Shown piece by piece: positions 25,936-37,398 of a stretch of DNA of 64,000 nucleotides (its first letter is position 1; every line of letters starts with the position of its first letter). The stretch spans positions 844,519 through 908,518 of the forward strand of contig NZ_RPFW01000001.1 in assembly GCF_007827045.1 (NCBI RefSeq), given 5' to 3'. The stretch comes from Trebonia kvetii. Lineage in GTDB: Bacteria > Actinomycetota > Actinomycetes > Streptosporangiales > Streptosporangiaceae. The notes beneath the pieces were generated by a model, which was given only the letters and a program-made list of their open reading frames with translations, made no database searches and was not told the DNA's origin. Both the position numbers and the translations under genes were made by a program.

Positions 25936-27807
25936 ATGCCGGAACCGGACATCCTTAACGAGGCGGCGACGCCTCCCCCGCCGCCTAGCCGGCGCGGGAA
26001 CCAGCGGTTCCGGCGGTTGCGGAACCTTTCTGATCGCACCTCGCTGCGCACCAAGCTGATCACGGCGCTGCTCGGGCTGGTGATCATCGCGATCGCCGCC
26101 ATCAGCGTGGCCAGCGTCGTGATGCTGCGCAGCTACGTGGAGACCAGGCAGGACAGCGACCTCAAGGCGGCCGCCGGCTACTACTTCAACTCACCGACGT
26201 TCCCCGACGGTAGCGCCAACCTTCCGACGATTTTCGGGCCTGGCGGCCGTCAGCAGATCCATCCCGGCACCGCGTACTCGTCGAACTCCGACGTGATCTG
26301 GGCGCTCCAGGTGCCGGGCAAGCAGGTGAGCTGGTACAACCCCCCCGGGCCGACCACCGGCAACACCCAGCCGACCCACCAGGCACCGCTGCCGCAGCTG
26401 CCGACAAGCAAGACCTGGGCGAACTCGCCCAATAGCGTGCTGCTCACGGTGCCAGCCCAGTCGGGCCCCGACAGCTGGCGGGTCATCGCGCAAACGCAGA
26501 AGTATCCCCTGGAAAACGGAACACAGGAGAAGTTCACCCTCGTCTTCGCTGTCGACCTCGGCAACATCAACGCGATGACCATGCGGCTGATTATGTTCGA
26601 CCTGATCGTGGGCGGCGCGATCGTGATCGTGCTCGCCGCGGTCGGCGCCGGGGTCGTCCGGGCCAACCTGCGGCCGTTGGACGACATCGAGCTGATCGCC
26701 GGGCAGATCGCCGCCGGGCACCTGGACCACCGGGTTCCCGAGGGCGACCCGCGGACCGAGGTCGGCTCGCTCGGCCGGTCGCTGAACGCGATGCTGTCGC
26801 AGATCGAGCGGGCGTTCCGCGCGCAGGAGGCGTCCGAGCAGGCGGCCCACCAGTCCGAAGAGCGGATGCGGCGGTTCATCGCGGACGCGTCGCACGAGCT
26901 GCGCACGCCGCTGACCACGATCCGCGGCTTCGCCGCGCACTACCGGCAGCGGGGCGGCGCGAACGGCACCCGGTCGAAGGTCTCGGTCCCCGAGGGCTTG
27001 GCTCCTTCATCGTCCCGAACGGGTGCGGCTTACTCCGCCGGCGCCGGCAACTCCCCCGGCTCGCCTGGCGCCCAGGGAAACGATCTCCCATCCGGTGAAC
27101 TGACGCCTGAGGAGCTCGACCACCTGATGGGCCGGGTCGAGTCCGAGGCGACGCGGATGGGCCTGCTCGTCGAGGACCTGCTCACGCTGGCCAGGCTCGA
27201 TCAGCAGCGGCCGCTGGCCAAGGCGCCTGTCGACGTGCTTTCTGTCGCCGCCGACGCGGTGCAGGACGCGCGGATCGTCCAGCCGGACCGGCCGATCTCG
27301 CTGTCGGTGGCGCCGGGCACCGCGTTCCTGGTGGACGGCGACGAGGCCCGGCTCCGCCAGGTGCTCGGCAACCTGGTCAACAACGCGCTCACGCACACGC
27401 CGGCCGGGACTGCGGTCCGGGTGAAGATCGGCCGCGGCACCATGGCGGCCGACGAGGGCGCCGGGGGCGCCGGGGCCGACGAGTCGCGGCGGGACGGCGA
27501 GCGCCCTGACGGGGAGCACGCGGTGTCCGCGGTCGTCCTCGATGTCGAGGACGACGGCCCCGGAATGTCCGGCGATCAGGCGCAGCGCATCTTCGAGCGG
27601 TTCTATCGTGCCGACGCGGCCCGCAACCGGGCTTCCGGCGGAACGGGACTCGGCCTGGCGATCGTGGCCGGACTGGTGGCCGCGCACGGCGGCACCGTCT
27701 CGGTGCGCACCGCGCCCGGCCGGGGCGCGGACTTCCAGGTGAAGCTGCCGCTGTCCCCCGACGCGCTGGCGGCCGTGGACGAGGCCGACGACGACCTGCC
27801 CGCCTAG
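25936..27807 (+). CDS. HAMP-containing sensor histidine kinase
   Basis: 623 residues: proline-rich cytoplasmic start, membrane helix (LITALLGLVIIAIAAISVASVV), an extracytoplasmic sensor of about 150 residues, a second helix (GGAIVIVLAAVGAGVV), HAMP, and a HisKA domain with His320 in SHELRTPLTTIRGF. A glycine/serine-rich insert of about 55 residues (roughly 336-392) splits the kinase dimerisation helices before LTPEELDHLMGRVESEATRMGLLVEDLLTLARLDQ. The ATPase domain has NLVNNALTHTP, DDGPGM and GTGLGLAIV. It acts with the response regulator just upstream. Confidence 0.94.
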   Translation: MPEPDILNEAATPPPPPSRRGNQRFRRLRNLSDRTSLRTKLITALLGLVIIAIAAISVASVVMLRSYVETRQDSDLKAAAGYYFNSPTFPDGSANLPTIFGPGGRQQIHPGTAYSSNSDVIWALQVPGKQVSWYNPPGPTTGNTQPTHQAPLPQLPTSKTWANSPNSVLLTVPAQSGPDSWRVIAQTQKYPLENGTQEKFTLVFAVDLGNINAMTMRLIMFDLIVGGAIVIVLAAVGAGVVRANLRPLDDIELIAGQIAAGHLDHRVPEGDPRTEVGSLGRSLNAMLSQIERAFRAQEASEQAAHQSEERMRRFIADASHELRTPLTTIRGFAAHYRQRGGANGTRSKVSVPEGLAPSSSRTGAAYSAGAGNSPGSPGAQGNDLPSGELTPEELDHLMGRVESEATRMGLLVEDLLTLARLDQQRPLAKAPVDVLSVAADAVQDARIVQPDRPISLSVAPGTAFLVDGDEARLRQVLGNLVNNALTHTPAGTAVRVKIGRGTMAADEGAGGAGADESRRDGERPDGEHAVSAVVLDVEDDGPGMSGDQAQRIFERFYRADAARNRASGGTGLGLAIVAGLVAAHGGTVSVRTAPGRGADFQVKLPLSPDALAAVDEADDDLPA

Positions 27808-27994
27808 CGCGCGCGCAGACATATACCGCGTTTGGGGCAAGAATCGGGTCTATTTGACCTGGTTTGTCCCCCCGAAGTCAGTACATGTCTCGGGCGGGGG
27901 CAGGTGAGGGCGGCGGTCAGGCTTCGCGGCGGGCTGGCGGTGGCCGAGTGAGGGTGACTCGTGGGGGTGGAGAGTCAGCTCATCCCGTTCGGGA

Positions 27995-28513
27995 TTATTG
28001 GATTTGCTTGAGCTGGGCCACCAGGTTGGCCATGCCTGTTTCCAGGAGGGTGAGGACGGCGGCGAAGTCGTCGGCGGTGCCGTAGTAGGGGTCGGGGACG
28101 TCGCGGCCGCCGAGGTCCGCGATCTCGCCGAAGAGCCTGATGCGGCCGGCGTCGGTGGCGGAGGCGAGTGCGCGCAGGTCGCGGAGGTTGGCTTCGTCCA
28201 TGGCGAGGATAAGGTCGCGTCCCGGCAGCCAGTAGGCGTCGATCTGGCGGGCGTGGTGCGCCTCGCCGTCGTAGCCGGCGCGGGCCAGCTGGTCGCGTGC
28301 CCGGCCGTTCATCGCATCGCCGATGTGCCAGTCGCCGGTGCCCGCGCTGTCCACCACGACCTTGTCCGCGAGGCCTGCCTTGTCGAGCTGCGCGCGCAGG
28401 ACTACCTCGGCCATCGGCGAGCGGCAGATGTTGCCGAGGCAGACACAGCAGATGCGGTAGGGACCGCCCGGGGTGCGCGGTGGCGGCAGGGTCAGGTCGG
28501 CGGGATGCGTCAT
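27995..28513 (-). CDS. Low-molecular-weight protein tyrosine phosphatase
   Basis: 172 residues with the CX5R signature CLGNICRS (nucleophile Cys25, Arg31) at the N-terminus and the DPYYG acid loop near the C-terminus. LMW phosphatases of actinomycetes dephosphorylate protein tyrosines and some regulate secondary metabolism or polymer synthesis. It stands alone, separated from acs by a strong terminator. A 187-bp spacer with nothing notable separates it from the kinase gene. Confidence 0.94.
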   Translation of the reverse strand: MTHPADLTLPPPRTPGGPYRICCVCLGNICRSPMAEVVLRAQLDKAGLADKVVVDSAGTGDWHIGDAMNGRARDQLARAGYDGEAHHARQIDAYWLPGRDLILAMDEANLRDLRALASATDAGRIRLFGEIADLGGRDVPDPYYGTADDFAAVLTLLETGMANLVAQLKQIQ

Positions 28514-28558
28514 GACGTCAATGATGCCGTAGTGCCTGGGCGGCCCCGCCCGCAGGAA

Positions 28559-28608
28559 CCGCCAGCCACCCGCTCCTTGGAGGGGAGAAGGAGGCGGGTG
28601 GCTGGCGG
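28559..28608 (-). terminator. Strong hairpin terminator downstream of acs
   Basis: A 15-bp perfect stem CCGCCAGCCACCCGC / GCGGGTGGCTGGCGG, lengthened inside by a near match TCCTT/AAGGA. It begins within 17 bp of the acs stop codon. Confidence 0.85.
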
Positions 28609-28624
28609 GGCTGGGCGGGGGTGG

Positions 28625-30613
<1,989 letters not shown>

Positions 30614-30623
30614 GTCTCCGGGC

Positions 30624-31259
30624 TCAGGCGTTTACGGTCGCGCGAACTGTGCGGGGCGCCAGGAGCGGGGGGCCGACCGGCAGCCTGAGCCTGTTGCCCG
30701 CGATGCCGTTGGAGACGCCGGCGGCGGAGGCGTACCAGGCCACGACCGCAGTGATGACGCCGATGACGCCGCCGACCTTCACGACCGACGTGTTCCCCGC
30801 GAAGTTCCCGATGAACAGGACGATCTCGGTGATCTCCAGGGTCAGGAAAACGCCGAACACCGCCAGGTTGAGCGCCGTGGACATGATGAGCATGTAGGTG
30901 TTGAATATCGCGAACGCGAGCAGGATCCAGCCGAGGTCGTGGTCCGCGGCGGAGGCGCTCGCGGCGTGCGGCGCCACGAACTGGACCCAGAGGAACAGGC
31001 CGATCCAGAATCCGCCGTACGTGGAGAACGCGGTGGCGCCGAAGACGTTCCTGTTCTTGAACTCCCACATGCCGGCGAGCAGCTGGATGGCACCGCCGTA
31101 AGCCAGCGCGTAACCCAGCCAGGCGCTGCCGGTAGCGGCGGTCATCCAGTTGGCGTTGGCGGCCGACAGCAGGAACGTGGTCAGCGCGAAGGCTGCTAGC
31201 CCGAGCGGGGCCGGGTCGGCGACAGGGGCGGCGGGGACAGTACGTGCTTCTTCTGACAT
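30624..31259 (-). CDS. satP: Acetate transporter, GPR1/FUN34/YaaH (SatP) family
   Basis: About 211 residues with six membrane helices and the family patterns PLGLAAFALTTFLLSAANAN and AYGGAIQLLAGMWEFKNRNVFGATAF. SatP-type channels carry acetate and succinate across the membrane. The ATG at 31259 has GGAG at the right distance; an ATG 12 bases upstream does not. Directly upstream of acs and divergent from the LytS-type kinase gene, placing it in an acetate-uptake module. Confidence 0.94.
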   Translation of the reverse strand: MSEEARTVPAAPVADPAPLGLAAFALTTFLLSAANANWMTAATGSAWLGYALAYGGAIQLLAGMWEFKNRNVFGATAFSTYGGFWIGLFLWVQFVAPHAASASAADHDLGWILLAFAIFNTYMLIMSTALNLAVFGVFLTLEITEIVLFIGNFAGNTSVVKVGGVIGVITAVVAWYASAAGVSNGIAGNRLRLPVGPPLLAPRTVRATVNA

Positions 31260-31498
31260 GGCTTGCTCCATTGCGTCGTTGCCCTGGGTACTAAGGCGGA
31301 AAGTACGGTGCCGGCCGCGACCGCAGGCAAGCCGTGCGATGAATGCCGCGGATAATGCGCGGAACGGGCATGCCGGGGCGAGGAACGGTCGTGTACCGCC
31401 GGCAAGCGGTCATGAGGCAGGTTTTTAGCAAAAGGCGGGGTAACGCCGGCATTTTCGAGGGGTATCCGGGAAAGTGCCTGCGGGTTTATAGTGCGGCG

Positions 31499-32674
31499 AT
31501 GGTGGTGCTCACTATCATGTTCGTTTCCGTTGCCGCGGCGCTCTGCTGCGCGTTCCTGTTCTGGAAGGCAAGCTCGCGCCGCGTTGGGGCACCGCCGCAA
31601 CGAGCCACCTACGAGGTCCTGCACACGGCAAGCCAGGCGGTCTCCGTGCTGCGCGACGGCCTGACCCAAGCCACGGCGGTCAAGGCCGCACCGACCCTGC
31701 GTCACCTGCTCGGCACCCCGACAGTCGCCATCGCCGACCAGTCAGCCCTGCTCGCCTGCCACGGTTCCGACCAGCACGCCGAAGCGCTCGGCCGCCACCT
31801 GCGCGGCGTAGTGGCATCCGGCCGCTCGCAGTGGCTGTCCGCCTCCGATCTCGGCTGCGGACACGGCAGTGACTGCCTGATGCGGGCCGGCGTCGCCGTG
31901 CCGATCGCGGTCGACGGCGCGGTCATCGGAGCACTCGCGGCACTTGGCCCGTCCGCCGACGCGGCCCTGATGCGCACCGCGACCGAGGTCGCGAGTTTCC
32001 TGTCCACCCACTTCGCGCTTGCCGAACTCGACGCCTCCCGCACGCGCACGGTGCAGGCCCAGCTGAACTTTCTGCGGGCCCAGATAAGCCCGCATTTCGT
32101 CTACAACGCGCTTACCGCGATCGAATCGTTCGTCCGGTCTGATCCGGAGCGGGCGCGGGACCTTCTCGTCGGTTTCGCGGAATTCATCCGCTGGTCCTTC
32201 CGCGAGCACAGCCAGTATGCAACCCTGGCCGAGGAATTGCGGTTCGTGGATACCTATCTGGAACTGGAGCGCGCACGTTTCGGCGACCGCCTCGCGGTCA
32301 GCCTGCGAGTAGCCCCGGAGGTACTTCCCGTGCGGGTGCCGTCGCTCGTGCTGCAGCCCCTGGTGGAAAACGCCGTCAGGCACGGCCTTGAGCGGTTCGC
32401 CGGAACCGCCCGGCTGCAGATCTCCGCGGAAGACGGCGGCCACGAGGCCATCGTCACGGTCGAGGATCACGGCATCGGAGTCGATCCGGAGCACCTCGCC
32501 GACGTGCTCACGGGGCGGACAGGCGGCCAGTCTGTCGGGCTGCGCAACGTCGACGAGCGACTTCGCGCCACCTTCGGCAACGACCACGGGCTGACGATAG
32601 AAACCGGGGTAGGCGCGGGGACGAAGGTCACGATGCGCCTGCCTAAGTTCGCCCCGGAGGTGAGCGCGCAATGA
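31499..32674 (+). CDS. LytS/YehU-type sensor histidine kinase
   Basis: 391 residues. One N-terminal membrane helix (MVVLTIMFVSVAAALCCAFLF), a GAF-like domain (TVAIADQSALLACHG onward), then the HisKA_5 box LNFLRAQISPHFVYNALTAIESFVR and an ATPase domain with PLVENAVRHG and GVGAGTKVTMRLP. The start at 31499 is chosen because the membrane helix begins there; the longer in-frame form adds an unlikely basic stretch. Its stop overlaps the LytTR regulator start (ATGA). Pairs of this kind control acetate/pyruvate carriers in many actinomycetes. Confidence 0.94.
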   Translation: MVVLTIMFVSVAAALCCAFLFWKASSRRVGAPPQRATYEVLHTASQAVSVLRDGLTQATAVKAAPTLRHLLGTPTVAIADQSALLACHGSDQHAEALGRHLRGVVASGRSQWLSASDLGCGHGSDCLMRAGVAVPIAVDGAVIGALAALGPSADAALMRTATEVASFLSTHFALAELDASRTRTVQAQLNFLRAQISPHFVYNALTAIESFVRSDPERARDLLVGFAEFIRWSFREHSQYATLAEELRFVDTYLELERARFGDRLAVSLRVAPEVLPVRVPSLVLQPLVENAVRHGLERFAGTARLQISAEDGGHEAIVTVEDHGIGVDPEHLADVLTGRTGGQSVGLRNVDERLRATFGNDHGLTIETGVGAGTKVTMRLPKFAPEVSAQ

Positions 32675-33447
32675 GCCCTCTGCCGGCCTCACCGCCCGCC
32701 ACCCCACGCACCGCGTCGGCGCTGGTCATCGACGACGAGGCGCCAGCCAGGGACGAGCTGAGCTACCTGCTGCGCACCACATTCTCCATCGCGCCGGTGG
32801 ATGCGGCGCAGAATTCAAGCGATGCATTCCGCTACCTGCAGGAGCGGTCTTATGATGTCGTTTTCCTCGATGTCAGGATGCCCGCGCTCAACGGGATCGA
32901 ACTCGGCAATATCCTGCGCAGGTTCGCCACTCCCCCGGCTATCGTTTTCGTCACCGCCTTCGAGGAATACGCGGTCCGCGCCTTTGAGCTCGGCGCATGC
33001 GACTACCTGCTGAAACCGGTATCGGCGGAGCGGCTGAGCACCGCACTGGGGCGTGCGCTCAAACGCTCGCCCGATCACCCGGATTCGCCGGACGACGACC
33101 CATTCGCCACGATCCCGGTCGAGACAGCGGGACGCACCAGATTCATCCCCCGCGAGCAGGTGCGCTGGGTGGAAGCCGAGGGGGATTACGTGCGGCTGCA
33201 CACCACGGAAGGCGGCGCTCACCTGCTGCGCATGCCCATTTCTCATCTGGAGGAACGCTGGTCTTCCTACGGGTTCATCCGCATACACCGCGGCTTCCTC
33301 GTGCAGTTCAAGCACATCACCGAATTCTCGGTGACTAATGGCGTTCATGCCGTAACAGTCGCCGGCCGTTCCCTGCCGGTAAGCCGGCGTCACGTGCGGG
33401 ACGTCCGCGACCGGATCCTCCGGGCCGGAAGGCGTGGCTTAACGTGA
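32671..33447 (+). CDS. LytTR-family response regulator
   Basis: 258 residues: receiver (ALVIDDEAPARDELSYLL, VVFLDVRMPALNGIEL with the phosphorylated Asp, and CDYLLKPVSAERL), then a LytTR DNA-binding domain (RFIPREQVRWVEAEGDYVRLHT, FIRIHRGFLVQF and the ending LPVSRRHVRDVRDRI). LytTR domains bind paired direct repeats with an all-beta fold. Overlaps the kinase gene by 4 bp and the next gene by 4 bp, so kinase, regulator and transporter are one coupled operon. Confidence 0.95.
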   Translation: MSPLPASPPATPRTASALVIDDEAPARDELSYLLRTTFSIAPVDAAQNSSDAFRYLQERSYDVVFLDVRMPALNGIELGNILRRFATPPAIVFVTAFEEYAVRAFELGACDYLLKPVSAERLSTALGRALKRSPDHPDSPDDDPFATIPVETAGRTRFIPREQVRWVEAEGDYVRLHTTEGGAHLLRMPISHLEERWSSYGFIRIHRGFLVQFKHITEFSVTNGVHAVTVAGRSLPVSRRHVRDVRDRILRAGRRGLT

Positions 33448-33893
33448 CCGCACCCGAGCCTGGCGATACCGCGCCTGCACTCGGCGATACCGCGCCCGGC
33501 CTCGGCGATCCCGCGCCCGGCAGGCAGCGCGTTGTCTGGCGGCCCGATCAGGTCCTTGTACAGCACGACATTCCGGGACTGAGCGACCTGCGCGACGATA
33601 CGAGTGCCGGCCGCCTGCTGCTGAAGTCGTTCGTGCGCGCGCAGCTTGGCCTGTCCCTCATGTGCCTCACGTTCGCGCTCACGGTGACCGCCTCGTTCCC
33701 GCTGATCGCGGCCATGGTGCCGGCCGTCGCCAGGATCACGGTCGCCGGCGTCCCGCTCACGCTGATCGTCCTCGGGTTCGCGTTCTACCCTGTCTTTCTC
33801 GCGGTCGGCTGGTTCTACAACCGTCACGCGCGGCAGCTCGAGGCCCGGTTTACCAGCCTGGTCGACCCGGTGAGCCGACGGCCCGATGCCTGA
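33444..33893 (+). CDS. DUF485-like membrane subunit of the symporter
   Basis: 149 residues. The N-terminus carries three short repeats (GDTAPALGDTAPGLGDPAPG) and then two membrane helices (LMCLTFALTVTASFPLIAAM and VPLTLIVLGFAFYPVFLAVG) joined by a short loop. This small two-helix protein directly before an SSS symporter matches the DUF485 partner of ActP-like acetate permeases. GTG start overlaps the regulator stop, and its own stop lies inside the next gene's start. Confidence 0.85.
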   Translation: MTAPEPGDTAPALGDTAPGLGDPAPGRQRVVWRPDQVLVQHDIPGLSDLRDDTSAGRLLLKSFVRAQLGLSLMCLTFALTVTASFPLIAAMVPAVARITVAGVPLTLIVLGFAFYPVFLAVGWFYNRHARQLEARFTSLVDPVSRRPDA

Positions 33894-35661
33894 CGCGGCC
33901 GTCGGTGCCATCGCTTTCGTCACGCTGCTGACGATCATCGTCGGCGCGCGCGGCATCCGGGTCGCGAGGACACCGGATGACTTCATGGTCGCCGCCCGCC
34001 GGGTTCCGCCGGCCCTCAACGCGGCCGCCATCTCGGGCGAGTATCTCTCCGCCGCCTCCTTCCTCGGCATTGCCGGGCTTGTCGTGGTGCAAGGCCTCGG
34101 CGCACTGTGGTACTCGGTCGGCTACACCGCCGGCTACCTGGTCCTGCTGCTGCTGGTGGCGGCGCCGTTGCGGCGTTTCGGCGCGTACACCATCCCCGAC
34201 TTCGCCGTCGGCCGGCTGGGATCCCGCGGGTTGCGGCAGACGGCGACCGCGCTCGTGCTCGTCATCGGCTGGTTCTACCTACTGCCGCAGATGAAGGGCG
34301 CGGGCATCACGCTGCAATGGGTGCTCGGCACGCCGTACTGGGTGGGCGCGGCGACGCTCGGCGTGGTCGTGAGCTGCAACATCGCGATGGGCGGCATGAA
34401 GGGAATCACCTTCGTGCAGTGCTTTCAGTACTGGCTGAAGCTGTGCGCGATCGGCATTCCCGCGCTCGTGCTGCTGATCGCCGCAGGGCACCATTCCAGT
34501 CCCAACCTGACCCCGGACCGCGCCGCGGTATTCACCCGGGCCACCGTCGTCACGATGACGCAGGAGACCGGTTTCACCCTGACCAGCTCCGCGCAGGCCA
34601 CGGTTACCGGCCTTCTCGACCAGCGCACGTACCGGGACCAGGCCGTGCGGCTATGCGCATGCCGGCACGTCGCGGGCGCGAGCACCCGCATCGGCTTCGC
34701 CGCCGGCGCTCCCGTCCCGGTCAGCCTGGCGATGGAACCGTCCTCGAGCGAATCGTGGGATTCCCCGTTCCTGACTTCGACCACAAGCGGCGCCCACCCG
34801 CTGGCGGCGACGTACGGCGTCATCATCGCCACGTTCTTCGGCGCGATCGGGCTACCGCACATCCTGGTGCGGTTCTACACCAACCCGGACGGCGAGGCGG
34901 CCAGGCGGACGACGCTGATCGTGGTCCTGCTGCTGAGCAGCTTCTACCTGTTCCCGACGGTGCTCGCGGTGCTGGCCCGTGCGCAGGCACCCCAGCTCTA
35001 CCTCTCCAGCGACTCCGACAGCATCGTCCTTGCCCTGCCATCGGTGCTGCTACCCGGGCTGCCTGGCGAACTGCTCGCGGCGCTCGTCGCCGCGGGGGCG
35101 TTCGCCGCCTTCCTGTCCACCTCGTCCGGTCTGCTCGTCAGCGTGGCCGGCGCACTGTCGCACGACTTCCTTAAGCGCGGAGTCACCACATTCCGCTGGT
35201 GCGCGATCAGCGCGGGCGCGATCGCGACCATCGCCGCCCTCCTGGTCGAGCGCTTCTCGCTGGCCCTCCTGGTGGGCTGGGCCTTCGCCATCGCGGCGTC
35301 GTCGTTCTGCCCGCTGATGGTGCTCGGCATATGGTGGCGCCGGCTCACCAGGATCGGCGCCATGGCGGGCATCGTCATCGGCGGCGGATCATGCCTGGCG
35401 GCCATTGTGTCGACGATGCTCGGCGTGGCGCAAACCGGCTGGGGCGCGGTGCTCACCGGCCAGCCCGCGATCTGGACGGTCCCGCTGGCGTTCGGCGTGA
35501 TGACCGTGGTGTCGCTGCTTACGCCGCGAACCCTCCCCGCCAACGTCGGCCAGGTGATGCTGCGGATGCACCTGCCCGAGGCGCTCAGCAGGCAGGTGGC
35601 CTACCGGACGGCGAGCCAGGCGTCGTGGCACGCACCAGACCGGCGGGCACCTGGCCCGTGA
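33886..35661 (+). CDS. Sodium/solute symporter, ActP-like (acetate or monocarboxylate)
   Basis: 591 residues of the sodium:solute symporter family with about 13 helices. ActP-type features are RTPDDFMVAARRVPPALNAAAISGEYLSAASFLGIAG near the start, FGAYTIPDF and GLPHILVRFYTNPDGEAARRT. A non-membrane insert of roughly 70 residues (THSSA...GAHP region, 34.56-34.80 kb) lies mid-protein, longer than in E. coli ActP. With acs, satP and a LytS/LytTR pair adjacent, acetate is the most likely substrate. Confidence 0.94.
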   Translation: MPDAAVGAIAFVTLLTIIVGARGIRVARTPDDFMVAARRVPPALNAAAISGEYLSAASFLGIAGLVVVQGLGALWYSVGYTAGYLVLLLLVAAPLRRFGAYTIPDFAVGRLGSRGLRQTATALVLVIGWFYLLPQMKGAGITLQWVLGTPYWVGAATLGVVVSCNIAMGGMKGITFVQCFQYWLKLCAIGIPALVLLIAAGHHSSPNLTPDRAAVFTRATVVTMTQETGFTLTSSAQATVTGLLDQRTYRDQAVRLCACRHVAGASTRIGFAAGAPVPVSLAMEPSSSESWDSPFLTSTTSGAHPLAATYGVIIATFFGAIGLPHILVRFYTNPDGEAARRTTLIVVLLLSSFYLFPTVLAVLARAQAPQLYLSSDSDSIVLALPSVLLPGLPGELLAALVAAGAFAAFLSTSSGLLVSVAGALSHDFLKRGVTTFRWCAISAGAIATIAALLVERFSLALLVGWAFAIAASSFCPLMVLGIWWRRLTRIGAMAGIVIGGGSCLAAIVSTMLGVAQTGWGAVLTGQPAIWTVPLAFGVMTVVSLLTPRTLPANVGQVMLRMHLPEALSRQVAYRTASQASWHAPDRRAPGP

Positions 35662-35676
35662 CGGAACGGGCTTCTG

Positions 35677-36537
35677 CTACCTCAGCCGCGGCTGGAGCAG
35701 CCTGATCTCCTGCGTGCAGGCGCTGACAGGCTTGTTTCCTGTCAGCGTGCAGATCGCTGCGGTGATGTAGTTCGCCGAGGCGTCGATCTCCCTGCCCAGT
35801 GCGCTGGAGGGGTCGCGCACGGCCGCGGTTATCTGGCTCCAGGTCTTATTCGCCAGGTCCTGGGGGCCGTACGGGATGAGCACCGATATCTCGACGTACC
35901 GGTTGCCGATGTCGATGAAGGGAATCGCGTTGCCGGCGTCGTACCTGGCCAGCGTCGCCTGCTGCAGTGCCGACGGACTCTGCAGCGGGGTATAGCCACC
36001 GGTGGCACGGTCGGGAACGCTGCTGCTCATCTCGACCGGGGTAAACGCGAGGTATCTGCTGGCATATGACGAGCCGTAGAACGTCCAGGTCGGCGTCGCC
36101 GGGTACGGCTCCCGCTGTCCGGATCCCGCGGTGACCGCGGAACGGTCGGAAGTGAGCCCTGAGAACGAGCCGAAGCGGCTGAGCGACACGATGAGCGGCC
36201 AGCGCAGCGCAGCGCAGTACGGGCAGAACCCCGCGCCCACGTACAGCACCTCCGGCTTACCACCAGCGGTGAGCGGCGGGCCGGTGACCGGGGCGAGGTA
36301 GCCGCCGCCGACCGCGGTCGCAGATCCGATGTCGCCGGTGGCCAGAGACCCGCCGCCGACAGCGTCCAGGGTGCGCCCGGGCACCGTGGTCAGGTCATGC
36401 ACCGTGGCGGCCAGTGCCGCTCCCGGCGGAAGCCCCTGGCACTGGCGACCTAGGACTCTGGTGCGGACCTGCGGCCTTCGCGACGCTGGAATCAGCAACT
36501 GGACATGCGCCGCTAATGGACGAGGTGATGTCCCCAT
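35677..36537 (-). CDS. DUF929-like thioredoxin-fold protein
   Basis: Up to about 286 residues. The core reads [13 protein letters not shown], then [35 protein letters not shown], matching the DUF929 family; the C-P-Y-C pair sits where thioredoxins have C-x-x-C. A later [11 protein letters not shown] and a C-terminal pair of cysteines (AICTLTG, ACTQE) are also visible. The start is uncertain: the ATG at 36537 shares its CATG with the divergent deacetylase start, and a GTG at V-H-D-L-T-T would give a shorter form. No signal peptide is evident, although relatives are often anchored. Confidence 0.75.
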   Translation of the reverse strand: MGTSPRPLAAHVQLLIPASRRPQVRTRVLGRQCQGLPPGAALAATVHDLTTVPGRTLDAVGGGSLATGDIGSATAVGGGYLAPVTGPPLTAGGKPEVLYVGAGFCPYCAALRWPLIVSLSRFGSFSGLTSDRSAVTAGSGQREPYPATPTWTFYGSSYASRYLAFTPVEMSSSVPDRATGGYTPLQSPSALQQATLARYDAGNAIPFIDIGNRYVEISVLIPYGPQDLANKTWSQITAAVRDPSSALGREIDASANYITAAICTLTGNKPVSACTQEIRLLQPRLR

Positions 36538-37348
36538 GTGGCGTTCCATAACCGCCGCCTGCTGCGGATTGGCGCTTGCTGCCGCGGTGCTGAGCGGGAC
36601 GGCTGCCGCGGCCGGCCCGGGTCCCCTGCCGGAGGGACCAGCCGGACCGCTGGCGACCATGCCCGGCGGAAGCCTGGCGCAGCCGCCGCCGCTTGCCGGA
36701 CTGTCCGCGGCCACCGCACGCTGCCCCGCGCCACCCTACGGGCCGCGGCACTACGCGCCGGGCACCGGGAAGACCGTCGCTCTCACCTTTGACGACGGAC
36801 CCGGCAAGACCACCGCAGCAGTCCTGAGCATCCTGGCGAAGTACAAGGTTCCCGCGACGTTCTTCAACATCGGAGCGAATATGGCGGGCCGCCCGACGCC
36901 CGTCCGCACCGAGGCCAAGGACCGGTACGTGCTTGGCAACCACACCTGGGACCACCCGGACATGACGCGGCTGTCCGCGGCACGGCAAGCCACGGAGATG
37001 GACCGGGCAAACGCCGAGCAGCGCACCCTCACCGGCACCGTAGCGTGCGTGTTCCGCCCTCCGTACGGCACCTATAACGCGACCACGCTGCGACTGGCGC
37101 AGCAGCGCCGGATGAGCGTGTGGCTGTGGTCGGTCGATACCGAGGACTGGAAGGCGCACGGTCCGGGCTCCGACTCCGCCTACTGGGTGCAGCGCATCAT
37201 CCGGCTTGCCGAGACCGAGGGCGGCAGGCTGCACCATCCGGTCGTGCTGATGCATAACCAGGCGGCGGGGAACCCGGCGACCGTGAAGGCGCTTCCCGTG
37301 ATCATCAAGTACTTCCGCTCTCACGGCTACCGGTTCGTCACGCTCTAG
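36536..37348 (+). CDS. Secreted polysaccharide deacetylase (NodB/CE4)
   Basis: 270 residues with a cleavable signal peptide ([20 protein letters not shown], ending TAAAA) and a NodB domain: motif 1 [16 protein letters not shown], motif 2 NHTWDHPDM with the H-x3-H metal ligands, motif 3 FRPPYGTYN, then VLMHN in motif 5. CE4 enzymes remove N- or O-acetyl groups from peptidoglycan, chitin-like or other glycans outside the cell. GAGGTG lies before the ATG at 36536. A strong bidirectional terminator follows. Confidence 0.95.
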   Translation: MWRSITAACCGLALAAAVLSGTAAAAGPGPLPEGPAGPLATMPGGSLAQPPPLAGLSAATARCPAPPYGPRHYAPGTGKTVALTFDDGPGKTTAAVLSILAKYKVPATFFNIGANMAGRPTPVRTEAKDRYVLGNHTWDHPDMTRLSAARQATEMDRANAEQRTLTGTVACVFRPPYGTYNATTLRLAQQRRMSVWLWSVDTEDWKAHGPGSDSAYWVQRIIRLAETEGGRLHHPVVLMHNQAAGNPATVKALPVIIKYFRSHGYRFVTL

Positions 37349-37385
37349 CCATGGCCAGCCTGGCCTGGCCTTAGCTGGCCATGGC
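37348..37385. terminator. Bidirectional terminator between convergent genes
   Basis: Perfect 12-bp stem GCCATGGCCAGC / GCTGGCCATGGC with a 14-base loop, starting at the deacetylase stop and ending 14 bp before the stop of the minus-strand SnoaL gene. Confidence 0.8.
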
Positions 37386-37398
37386 CATTCCTGAGCGC

